Assembly (NCBI GenBank): GCA_900552295.1
Contig: URZB01000084.1
Coordinates: 1-6,932, forward strand
Length of the DNA: 6,932 bases
Source of the DNA: an uncultured Collinsella sp.
Lineage (GTDB): Bacteria > Actinomycetota > Coriobacteriia > Coriobacteriales > Coriobacteriaceae
Direction: 5' to 3'
Shown here one piece after another: positions 1 to 4,834 of the stretch. Position numbers and translations under genes: made by a program. The notes under the pieces were generated by a model that saw only the letters and a program-made list of their open reading frames with translations, did no database searches and had not been told where the DNA came from. Numbering within the stretch: position 1 is the stretch's first letter; each line of letters starts with the position of its first letter.

Positions 1-1001
1 GTATAGGTGAGGACCGGCGCAATGACGGGCGTATCGCCCGCGGGCTCCGCGCCCAGGGCATCACCCGGGCGAACGTGCGCAAGACCCGTCACGGTGCAGA
101 TGCCGCCAGCGGCAACTTCCTGGGCAAGCTCGTATTTCTCGCCGTTATAGATGCGCACCTGGTCGATCTTTTGCTCCCAAGTGGAGGCGCCAGAGCATCC
201 CTCGACAACTTGCTTTGCACGCAGTACACCGCCCGTCACCTTGACCCAGGCAAGACGCTCGCCACGGTCTCCACGACTCACGCGGTAGACACGCGCAGCG
301 AACTCCTGGGGCCATGTTCGCTCGTGCATCAGAGCGCATATGCCGTCGAGTAACTCCGCCACGCCTTGGTCTTTGAGCGCCGAGCCGGCAAAGCAGGGAA
401 ACAGTTTGCGCTCCGCGACGAGCCGCGACAACGTTTCGGCAGACAACTCACCTGCTTCAAGAAACTCATCGAGCGCCACCTCGTCCAACTCCGCAGCATC
501 CTCTTGCACAGCGCCGCCCGCCAGCAAATCTTCGGCATCCAGACAGCCCTCGGAAAGACGCTGGCCGAGCTGCGCCAGCAGCGCATCGCGACCAGGGTTC
601 TCAAGATCGATCTTATTGATAAAGATGAACGTCGGGATGTCATAGCGCGCAAGCAGGCGCCACAGGGTTTCGGTGTGCCCTTGCACGCCGTCGTTGGCGC
701 CCACAACCAAAATCGCGTAGTCGAGTGCGCGCAGCGTGCGCTCCGCCTCGGCAGAAAAATCGACATGCCCCGGCGCATCCACGAGCATGACGTGGGTATC
801 GCCATGGTCGAGCACGGCCTGCGACGAGAAGATCGTGATGCCGCGCTCGCGCTCGATCGCGTTAGTGTCCAGATGCGAATCGCCATCGTCCACGCGGCCG
901 CGCTTGCGGATGCGACCCGCATTGAACAGCATGGCCTCGGCCAGCGTGGTCTTGCCAGCATCGACATGCGCCAAGATTCCAACGACCACTTGCTTCGACA
1001 T
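1..1001 (-). CDS. TetM/EF-G-like ribosomal GTPase, N-terminal part (runs off left edge)
   Basis: This is a translational GTPase of the ribosome-protection (TetM/TetO/TetW) branch of the EF-G family, acting on the ribosome in the cytosol. Translated from the ATG at 1001, the frame is open to the window edge, giving residues 1-333. The G domain is intact: P-loop AHVDAGKTT (11-19), switch I RERGITI (51-57), G3 DAPGHVDF (75-82), G4 NKID (129-132) and a G5-like GSAL (206-209). A domain-II-like beta region follows from about residue 230. GAGGAG lies 4 nt before the start. The G3 motif reads DAPGH where TetM has DTPGH, and overall resemblance to acquired Tet proteins is moderate. I therefore infer a chromosomal paralogue often labelled tetracycline resistance by homology, not a proven resistance gene. 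Domains III-V, including the tip that displaces the drug, lie outside the window. The GTPase call is secure; the resistance role is unproven. Confidence 0.93.
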   Translation of the reverse strand, partial: MSKQVVVGILAHVDAGKTTLAEAMLFNAGRIRKRGRVDDGDSHLDTNAIERERGITIFSSQAVLDHGDTHVMLVDAPGHVDFSAEAERTLRALDYAILVVGANDGVQGHTETLWRLLARYDIPTFIFINKIDLENPGRDALLAQLGQRLSEGCLDAEDLLAGGAVQEDAAELDEVALDEFLEAGELSAETLSRLVAERKLFPCFAGSALKDQGVAELLDGICALMHERTWPQEFAARVYRVSRGDRGERLAWVKVTGGVLRAKQVVEGCSGASTWEQKIDQVRIYNGEKYELAQEVAAGGICTVTGLAHVRPGDALGAEPAGDTPVIAPVLTY

Positions 1002-1061
1002 GGCTCTCCTCTTATTGCAAGCCCATCGCACGCGACAACGGGCATCCTCGTTCCACACTGG

Positions 1062-1090
1062 ATGATACAATTTACGGGCCGGCGGGCGAA
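1062..1090 (-). promoter_or_regulatory. Candidate promoter of the TetM-like gene
   Basis: Read on the minus strand, TTCGCC (1090-1085) and TATCAT (1067-1062) are separated by 17 nt. The -10 box matches the sigma-70 consensus at five of six positions and the -35 at three of six. Initiation would fall near 1055, giving a leader of about 54 nt before the ATG at 1001. This is a motif match only; a weak -35 makes it tentative. Confidence 0.33.
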
Positions 1091-1139
1091 GTGGGCCCTA
1101 TCCCCCGACCGAGCTCATCGCCCTGCGTTGCCGCGCGGC

Positions 1140-1180
1140 GATTTTCGTAGGTTCGCGCCTTGCGAAAGCCGGCTTGCAAA
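1140..1180. repeat. Repeat-like dyads in the 1002-1255 gap
   Basis: The 254-nt gap between the GTPase gene and the acetyltransferase has no supportable gene. Besides the promoter candidate and the hairpin at 1189-1228, it holds a degenerate copy of the hairpin arm: the minus strand of 1157-1140 reads GCGAAC, CTAC, GAAAAT, while the hairpin arms read GCGAAC-GAAAAT without the four-base insert. Next to it, at 1160-1179, TTGC-GA-AAGCC meets GGCTT-GCAA, forming a second small dyad with no loop. The repeated arm could pair alternatively with 1190-1200. Function is unknown; an old repeat element or a tandem terminator are both possible. Confidence 0.4.
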
Positions 1181-1188
1181 ACAGTGCA

Positions 1189-1228
1189 GCGAACGAAAAT
1201 AGCCCCACCCGGGGCCATTTTCGTTCGC
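1189..1228 (-). terminator. Strong hairpin, probable terminator of the GNAT gene
   Basis: The arms GCGAACGAAAAT (1189-1200) and ATTTTCGTTCGC (1217-1228) are perfect complements. After an A/C mismatch (1201/1216) they continue as GCCCC (1202-1206) against GGGGC (1211-1215), closing on the loop ACCC. The result is a 17-bp stem with one mismatch. It begins 27 nt past the stop of the acetyltransferase gene, where a terminator is expected. The T-rich part lies inside the stem (ATTTT followed by CG), not as a clean run after it, so it is not textbook. The same symmetry would also work in the plus direction. Confidence 0.6.
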
Positions 1229-1255
1229 ACGAATTATTGATATGAGCCCTCGCTC

Positions 1256-1744
1256 TTATGCCTCGCGCAGCCAGTCAAACGCAACACGCGGCGTGCCGTC
1301 CGACACATACACGACGCCGGCACGCTCGAACCCCGCCTTAATACTCGCACCCTGCATGGGCAGGTTATCCTGATGCGTGTCGATACGCAGGTGGTTGGCG
1401 CGCTCCTTGGCAAAGGCAAACATCGCAGCCGCGATGCCGTGCGCGGTGCCATCGGACGCCACACGGTGCAGCACGGCGTACGGAGTGTCGCTGCGCCATT
1501 GACCGTCCTCAATGACGTCATAGCACTCGTCCGGACCCGGTAAAAAGGCAAACGTCGCCACCACGCGACCGTCGACTTCGCACACATAACTGCCACCAGC
1601 GGCAATATCGGCAGCCAGTTGCTCGGCCGAAGGCGTGCCCTCGGGCCACTGCGTGGCGTTGCCATGCGCGCGCATAAAGGCGCGGGCCACGTCATAGATA
1701 GCCATGACGGCGGGAATGTCGGTATCGAGGGTTTTTCTGATCAT
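1256..1744 (-). CDS. GNAT family N-acetyltransferase
   Basis: This is a 162-residue GCN5-related N-acetyltransferase, predicted to move an acetyl group from acetyl-CoA to an amine; the substrate cannot be read from sequence. The N-terminus MIRKTLDTDIPAVMAIYD is the usual GNAT beta1-alpha1. Acetyl-CoA motif A spans about 90-112 (AVLHRVASDGTAHGIAAAMF), where SDGTAHG replaces the common QxxGxG/A loop. The motif-B region carries LRIDTHQDN (119-127), then GF (138-139) and a C-terminal beta strand VVYVSDGTPRVAFDWL, all typical of one subgroup of gut-bacterial GNATs. Length is normal. A GTG directly before the ATG (1747) could also start it: GAGG lies 10 nt before the ATG and 7 nt before the GTG. 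I choose the ATG because MIRK is the usual family start. It is transcribed divergently from the zinc-ribbon-like gene and followed by a strong hairpin. Confidence 0.92.
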   Translation of the reverse strand: MIRKTLDTDIPAVMAIYDVARAFMRAHGNATQWPEGTPSAEQLAADIAAGGSYVCEVDGRVVATFAFLPGPDECYDVIEDGQWRSDTPYAVLHRVASDGTAHGIAAAMFAFAKERANHLRIDTHQDNLPMQGASIKAGFERAGVVYVSDGTPRVAFDWLREA

Positions 1745-1766
1745 CACGCGGCGACCTCACGTTTAT

Positions 1767-1796
1767 TGGTATCACTTTGATTGAGCAATGATACCA
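1767..1796. promoter_or_regulatory. Inverted repeat in divergent promoter region (candidate operator)
   Basis: TGGTATCA (1767-1774) and TGATACCA (1789-1796) form a perfect 8-bp inverted repeat. Their centres are 22 bp apart, about two helical turns. It sits between the acetyltransferase start (1744) and the start of the 98-residue protein (1822). Read leftward, the right arm contains TATCAT (1793-1788), a good -10 box, with TTCGCG (1817-1812) 18 nt upstream as a weak -35. Read rightward, TTGGTA (1766-1771) lies 17 nt before a poor TGATAC. A dimeric repressor covering one or both promoters would fit; a hairpin in RNA (with inner TTG/CAA pairing) is the alternative. No regulator family is recognised. 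Confidence 0.42.
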
Positions 1797-1821
1797 GCGT
1801 TTGAAGAGGGGCGCGAAGCAG

Positions 1822-2118
1822 ATGGGGAGCAAAAAGCGAGCCGCCTGGTCAAAGGCCAAAAGCGAGTTTTTGGGCGCTGCTACCGGCGGCGATATGAGCG
1901 ACCTGTTTGCGCGCGAGGATGAGCGCCGCGACGCCCTGGACGCCGAGCGCGATGAAGCCTGGCGCTACAAGTCGTGCGAACGCAAAAACCGTTACGACAC
2001 GCGTGCCGAGGCCGAGGCAGTCATGGCCGACTGCGAAAACCATGGGCGGCGTGGTTTGGCCTGCTACAAATGCGAATACTGCGGCGGCTGGCACCTGACG
2101 TCGCACCCTTGGAAATAG
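1822..2118 (+). CDS. Small protein with C-terminal Cys/His (zinc-ribbon-like) cluster
   Basis: A 98-residue protein that I do not recognise by name. The N-terminal half (1-50) is highly charged and probably helical. The C-terminal half has the pattern KSCERKNRYDTRAEAEAVM, then YKCEYCGGWHLTSH (82-95). Cysteines lie at 52, 71, 81, 84 and 87 and histidines at 91 and 95, giving C-x2-C-x2-C-x3-H-x3-H near the end. This suggests metal (zinc) binding, and the RY...EA...C..C.GWHLT layout resembles small zinc-ribbon-like proteins of phages and actinobacteria; nucleic-acid binding is a guess. The ATG at 1822 has AGAGGGG 10 nt upstream. An in-frame TTG at 1801 would start inside that purine run and nearly touch the inverted repeat, so I reject it. 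Divergent from the GNAT gene, convergent with rsmJ. Confidence 0.82.
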   Translation: MGSKKRAAWSKAKSEFLGAATGGDMSDLFAREDERRDALDAERDEAWRYKSCERKNRYDTRAEAEAVMADCENHGRRGLACYKCEYCGGWHLTSHPWK

Positions 2119-2133
2119 GCGCCGCATCGGTAC

Positions 2134-2150
2134 GGCACTGACGGAGTGCC
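2134..2150. terminator. Small hairpin between convergent genes (weak terminator candidate)
   Basis: GGCACT (2134-2139) pairs with AGTGCC (2145-2150) across the loop GACGG. It lies in the 48-nt gap where the 98-residue protein gene (stop at 2118) and rsmJ (stop at 2167) converge, which is where a shared terminator is expected. The stem is only 6 bp and neither strand has a T run after it, so intrinsic termination would be weak. Confidence 0.3.
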
Positions 2151-2166
2151 AGCCATCGCACGCAAG

Positions 2167-2871
2167 CTACGGGCGCGGCGGCACTAAAACATCGTAACGA
2201 ACGGCCTTGCCCGCAAGTTGATAGCTCGGCTTAACGCCGGCAAGCAGCGGCCCCTTCACCGGCCGCTTGATAACGACCTTGCGCGGATGCACCGCAAGCG
2301 CAGCTTCGACCAGCGTCTCCTCATCGGCGCACGGCTGTTCCAGATGATGTAGGAGCTGGAACTTCTTTTTGACCGCCGCACTTTTAGTACGCTCGGGAAA
2401 CATGGGGTCCAGATACACCACGTCGGGAGCCGCGAGCTCGCCCTGCCCGATCAGCTCAGCTGTATGGCGAAGGCCGGTAATACTGTCCTCGCCCGCATGT
2501 AAGCGCATGCGCGCCACGGCTGTCGCAAGCGCCGGATCATCTGCCGCGCGATCCAAAGCATCCTTGAGGAGTGCCGCGATCACGCAATCCTGCTCATACA
2601 GATCGACGGTAAAGCCCGCGGCCGCCAACAGCAGCGAATCCTCGCCAAAGCCTGCCGTGGCATCAATCGCCCATGGGCGCTCGATACCTTTTGTGCGCGC
2701 AGCCTTTACCAGCAGCTCTTGCTGCAAACGGCCCTGCTTGAGCCGCGGATGCATGCGGGTGAAATCGGCGCGCAGCTCCATCGTGCCGTCGGTGAGCGTG
2801 AGTCCCTCGGACTTCCCGGTCAGCTCAAGCCCCGCGGACCGAGCAACAGAAAAGGGATCAACGACGCCCAT
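2167..2871 (-). CDS. rsmJ: RsmJ-type 16S rRNA (guanine-N2) methyltransferase
   Basis: This is a class I SAM-dependent methyltransferase of the RsmJ (YhiQ) family; the E. coli member makes m2G1516 in 16S rRNA. The SAM-binding motif I is DATAGFGEDS (70-79), followed by LLAAAGFTVDLYEQD with the acidic residue that should bind the SAM ribose. VIAALLKDAL (97-106) and VVYLDPMFPE (151-160), then KSAAVKKK (163-170) and VVIKRP (199-204), are family signatures shared with E. coli RsmJ. At 234 residues it is slightly shorter than E. coli RsmJ (about 250) because the N-terminus is shorter. HPRLKQGRLQQELLVKAA (41-58) replaces the glycine-rich E. coli stretch, as I recall for clostridial members. The ATG has AAGGAG 5 nt upstream, so the start is firm. 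A small membrane protein gene ends 63 nt upstream on the same strand and may share its transcript. The exact target base is inferred from the family. Confidence 0.83.
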   Translation of the reverse strand: MGVVDPFSVARSAGLELTGKSEGLTLTDGTMELRADFTRMHPRLKQGRLQQELLVKAARTKGIERPWAIDATAGFGEDSLLLAAAGFTVDLYEQDCVIAALLKDALDRAADDPALATAVARMRLHAGEDSITGLRHTAELIGQGELAAPDVVYLDPMFPERTKSAAVKKKFQLLHHLEQPCADEETLVEAALAVHPRKVVIKRPVKGPLLAGVKPSYQLAGKAVRYDVLVPPRP

Positions 2872-2934
2872 GGGTACTCCTTAACAAGCAAAACGAATAC
2901 GCGAGCGCCGTTTATGTCGGCACCCAACCGTCCG

Positions 2935-3078
2935 CTATTGTCCCACATGCGACATGGCCCACAGCATCCCAATGCAAAGCACCGCCATCAATCCCGTGCA
3001 CACGGCAGCGATCACAGAATCACCCATGCGCCTTCCCAACGACCGCGGCTCATGCACTTGCCCTGCTCCGTACATCAT
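2935..3078 (-). CDS. Small single-pass membrane protein, 47 residues
   Basis: An unrecognised short gene. The plus strand reads CATCATGGCTCCTCCTTGAG at 3073-3092, so the minus strand carries AAGGAGG followed 4 nt later by ATG and 7 nt later by a second in-frame ATG (3075). The frame runs 47 codons to a TAG at 2937-2935. Residues 1-20 are polar and basic (EPRSLGRRMGD at 10-20). Residues 21-42 form one hydrophobic helix (VIAAVCTGLMAVLCIGML) and HVGQ ends the protein. With arginines 12, 16 and 17 before the helix, the positive-inside rule predicts an inner-membrane protein with its N-terminus in the cytosol. It ends 63 nt before the rsmJ start on the same strand and lies head-to-head with the four-helix membrane protein gene. 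The evidence is the very strong Shine-Dalgarno plus a clean helix; conservation could not be tested. Confidence 0.66.
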   Translation of the reverse strand: MMYGAGQVHEPRSLGRRMGDSVIAAVCTGLMAVLCIGMLWAMSHVGQ

Positions 3079-3231
3079 GGCTCCTCCTTGAGACCAGCTC
3101 TTACCATGGACCCATCATCGCAGCGCCACGCATACGCTGCCATCGATTTGACTTACGCCCAGCTTTCCTTTTTGAAAGGTTGGGTTGGGCCGCGCGGGCT
3201 CAATGCGCTTTCAAACGCATGCATCGCCGCG
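3079..3231. other. Intergenic stretch with no gene seen
   Basis: This is the left part of the 232-nt divergent gap between the 47-residue membrane protein and the four-helix membrane protein. It holds minor dyads only: GCAGCG (3120-3125) against CGCTGC (3135-3140), and a 5-bp hairpin CCTTT-TTG-AAAGG near 3167-3179. No convincing promoter for the minus-strand gene was found. A short minus-strand frame starting with ATGGCAGCG near 3143 lacks a ribosome binding site and was rejected. Confidence 0.5.
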
Positions 3232-3290
3232 TTGAACTACAATGTGCTTCACCATATGTGCAGCACATTGGGTGCGCCAAGTTGGCGTAC
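3232..3290 (+). promoter_or_regulatory. Candidate promoter with two adjoining dyads
   Basis: Upstream of the four-helix membrane protein, TACAAT (3238-3243) matches the -10 consensus at five of six positions but lacks a good -35. TTGAAC (3232-3237) with TATGTG 17 nt later (3255-3260) is an alternative pair. Overlapping them, CAATGTGCT (3240-3248) is a perfect inverted match to AGCACATTG (3262-3270), with further CAC/GTG pairing inside and a five-base loop. Directly after, GTGCGCCAA-G-TTGGCGTAC (3272-3290) is a 19-bp near-perfect palindrome with one G/T exception per arm. They may be operators or stem-loops in the leader. Which is correct depends on where transcription starts. Confidence 0.38.
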
Positions 3291-3310
3291 TCGTATCGAA
3301 AGGACCAGCC

Positions 3311-3712
3311 ATGAGCTTCACTCGCAAGACTCTCAAAATCCTTGCTCTCATCTACTTTGTTTTGGGCATCGCCAGCCTCGTCACCGCCGGCGTCGGTATC
3401 GCCACGGGCGGTCTCGATTCCACGTACGGTTCGTACGCCACGCTCGCAGCGGTCGTGCTTATCGCCAAGGGTCTCGTCGACCTTGCCGCAGGCGTCGCCG
3501 GTATCAAGGGCGCCAACAAGCCTTCGCAGGTGGACGGCGCGTTTAAGCTCGGTATTGTTGCCGCGGTCGCCACGCTTGCCCAAGCGGTGCTCACGCTTCC
3601 CGCGTTTGGCGGCGACGCCATCAACTTTGGCGCCTTTGTCATCGTGGTGTACGACCTGTTCTTTGTTCAGCAGGCACACGCCGTTAAGGCCGAGAACAAG
3701 GACCGCCTATAA
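3311..3712 (+). CDS. Four-helix integral membrane protein of unknown function
   Basis: A 133-residue membrane protein that I cannot assign to a named family. After a short basic N-terminus (MSFTRKTLK), hydrophobic helices fall at about 9-29 (ILALIYFVLGIASLVTAGVG), 42-65 (TLAAVVLIAKGLVDLAAGVAG), 79-97 (KLGIVAAVATLAQAVLTL) and 105-123 (FGAFVIVVYDLFFVQQA). The tail KAENKDRL is charged and probably cytosolic. The second helix and the GIKGANKPSQVDGAFKLG connector resemble small DUF-type four-TM proteins common in gut actinobacteria and clostridia. The ATG at 3311 has AAAGGA 6 nt upstream. An in-frame ATG at 3242 would add 23 non-hydrophobic residues encoded by the upstream dyads and has no ribosome binding site, so I reject it. 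The gene is followed by a strong terminator, so it looks monocistronic. Confidence 0.85.
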   Translation: MSFTRKTLKILALIYFVLGIASLVTAGVGIATGGLDSTYGSYATLAAVVLIAKGLVDLAAGVAGIKGANKPSQVDGAFKLGIVAAVATLAQAVLTLPAFGGDAINFGAFVIVVYDLFFVQQAHAVKAENKDRL

Positions 3713-3748
3713 GCGCTCGCTTCTCATAACCTCTGCAGCCAAGCAACT

Positions 3749-3790
3749 AAAAAGGGCCGATCGCGCATCTCCGCGGTCGGCCCTTTACGT
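3749..3790. terminator. Bidirectional intrinsic terminator
   Basis: AAAGGGCCGA (3751-3760) and TCGGCCCTTT (3777-3786) are perfect complements. Inside, T3761 can wobble-pair with G3776 and CGCG (3762-3765) pairs with CGCG (3772-3775), closing on the loop CATCTC: a 15-bp stem. Plus transcripts of the four-helix protein gene end in CCCTTTACGTTTA. Minus transcripts coming from the RlmA-type gene end in CCCTTTTTAG, a better U tract. It therefore serves both converging genes. Confidence 0.85.
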
Positions 3791-3800
3791 TTACCCAGAT

Positions 3801-3839
3801 AAAACCTACCAAAATAAACCTGTCCCTTTTTGGCAGGTT
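3801..3839 (-). terminator. Second hairpin terminator directly after the RlmA-type gene
   Basis: On the minus strand AACCTGCCAAAA (3839-3828) pairs with TTTTGGTAGGTT (3814-3803), a 12-bp stem with one G-U wobble and a 13-nt loop. The tail after it reads TTATC, giving a short T run with the stem end. The stem begins one nucleotide past the stop codon of the methyltransferase gene. In the plus direction the wobble becomes an A/C mismatch, so the structure favours minus-strand transcripts. It stands in tandem with the terminator at 3749-3790. Confidence 0.65.
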
Positions 3840-3840
3840 G

Positions 3841-4656
3841 TTAGCTGTGGCGGTACTCGGCGATGATGAAGTCGATGTCGGTTTGAAGGGTGTCCAAGTT
3901 TGCCAGGCGCTCTTTGTCGGCAGGGCGCGTGCGGTAGTAGTACGGCGTCATCTGGAACACCGCCTCGATGTCCGCCTGGGTCTGAAGCGTAATATTCGCA
4001 GACACCCGCTGCGTTCCGACTAACTCGAGCTCGGTGGTCTTCGGCAGCTTCTCATCGTTAAGGTACGGCGTGTCGTAGAGCACCTCTTTGAGCCCAAAGA
4101 GATGACGAGCACCCGGTACCACGGTATAGAGTGAACCCTCTGGCGCCAGCACGCGGGCAAACTCGCGCTCGTTAAAGGGAGCAAAGAGTTCGGTCACCAT
4201 ATCGAAGGCGCCATCGGCCACGGGGATGTCCTTCATGTTGGCCACGAAGTAGGTCGCATCGCCGCGCTTGGCGGCCAGGCGCACCATCTCTTTGCCCAGG
4301 TCGAAACCGTAAGCGTCCACGCCCGGCACCGCGCCCATGGCACTCGTGTAATAGCCCTCGCCGCAGCAAATATCGAGCAACGTCATGGGGCCGCTCATAG
4401 ACGCGGCACGCCCAGACACCTGCTTGCGCACCAGCTCGACCATCGCATCGCGCAACGGCGCGTAGTATCCACGGTTCAAAAAGTCACGACGGCTGCGTGC
4501 CTGCGACTTGGGATCGCCCATGGAGTCGCCGCTCTTGGACGAACGTAGCAGATATAGATAGCCCTCGCGCGCGCGGTCAAACCGGTGTCCGCCCGCGCAT
4601 GCAGCACCGCGCTCGTCGTCCACCAACGGCTCATGGCAAACGGGACACAACAACAT
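3841..4656 (-). CDS. rlmA: RlmA-type 23S rRNA (guanine-N1)-methyltransferase
   Basis: A 271-residue SAM-dependent methyltransferase closely like E. coli RlmA (269 residues), which methylates N1 of a guanine in helix 35 of 23S rRNA. The N-terminal zinc finger is intact: C4-x2-C7, C20 and H24, followed by FDRAREGYLYLL (26-37). LNRGYYAPLRDAM (60-72) leads into the SAM motif LLDICCGEGYYTSAM (93-107), identical in its core to E. coli. RLAAKR (126-131), ELFAPFNEREFARVL (156-170) and TVVPGARHLFGLKEVLY (178-194) follow, and QMTPYYYRTRP (235-245) is the conserved C-terminal segment. AAGGAG lies 5 nt before the ATG, so the start is firm. Gram-negative RlmA(I) modifies G745, while the Gram-positive branch (RlmA(II), TlrB) modifies G748 and can lower tylosin sensitivity. 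Which one applies here is inferred only from the likely taxon. It is followed by tandem terminators and is transcribed away from the MATE gene. Confidence 0.93.
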   Translation of the reverse strand: MLLCPVCHEPLVDDERGAACAGGHRFDRAREGYLYLLRSSKSGDSMGDPKSQARSRRDFLNRGYYAPLRDAMVELVRKQVSGRAASMSGPMTLLDICCGEGYYTSAMGAVPGVDAYGFDLGKEMVRLAAKRGDATYFVANMKDIPVADGAFDMVTELFAPFNEREFARVLAPEGSLYTVVPGARHLFGLKEVLYDTPYLNDEKLPKTTELELVGTQRVSANITLQTQADIEAVFQMTPYYYRTRPADKERLANLDTLQTDIDFIIAEYRHS

Positions 4657-4713
4657 GGCAACTCCTTAGCGCGAACAACACAACGCCCACCATTGTCGCA
4701 TGCCTTCCCCACT

Positions 4714-4769
4714 TAGTCGTTGGGGACGTTCTTGAACGACTAGTCGTTCAAGAACGTCCCCAACGACTA
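4714..4769. repeat. Perfect 56-bp palindrome in divergent promoter region
   Basis: Positions 4714-4741 and 4742-4769 are exact reverse complements with no spacer (28-nt arms, centre between 4741 and 4742). It is built of repeated octamers: TAGTCGTT at 4714 and 4741, AACGACTA at 4735 and 4762, enclosing 13-nt cores GGGGACGTTCTTG and its complement. Thus each half is itself an inverted repeat with half-site centres 21 bp apart, and the two halves overlap by the two bases TA. RNA from either strand could fold into a stem of about 26 bp, but no T run follows on either side and the site lies between divergent genes, so a terminator is unlikely. A REP/MITE-like mobile repeat or a double operator are the options. 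No target-site duplication is obvious. Confidence 0.95.
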
Positions 4770-4781
4770 GCCGATTAGGAG

Positions 4782-4787
4782 TATCAT
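4782..4787 (+). promoter_or_regulatory. Candidate -10 box of the MATE gene
   Basis: TATCAT matches TATAAT at five of six positions and stands 48 bases before the ATG at 4835. The matching -35 position (17 nt upstream) would be CCCAAC at 4759-4764, inside the palindrome, and does not resemble TTGACA. Either the promoter depends on an activator, or the palindrome has replaced the original -35, or this box is chance. Confidence 0.25.
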
Positions 4788-4834
4788 CGTCTGCGCAAAT
4801 AAGCACGAAAGAGCATGTTAGAGATTGAGAGCGT

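Noticed and set aside
366..1202. Long plus-strand open frame (278 codons)
   Set aside because: It lies antisense to the TetM-like gene, whose GTPase motifs fix the coding strand; the frame is a by-product of high GC content.
3242..3310. Upstream start for the four-helix membrane protein
   Set aside because: No Shine-Dalgarno stands before this ATG, and the added residues are encoded by the regulatory dyads; AAAGGA before 3311 marks the better start.
2719..3546. Plus-strand frame of 275 codons over the rsmJ start and the intergenic region
   Set aside because: The protein is rich in Arg, His and Ser with no recognisable fold, has no ribosome binding site, and crosses rsmJ, the 47-residue gene and the four-helix gene in wrong frames.
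4714..4769. The 56-bp palindrome as an intrinsic terminator
   Set aside because: Neither strand has a T run after the stem and both neighbouring genes are transcribed away from it, so there is no transcript to end.
3803..4769. The terminator stem at 3803-3839 and the 56-bp palindrome as copies of one repeat family
   Set aside because: They share only a short GGGAC stretch; the rest does not align.
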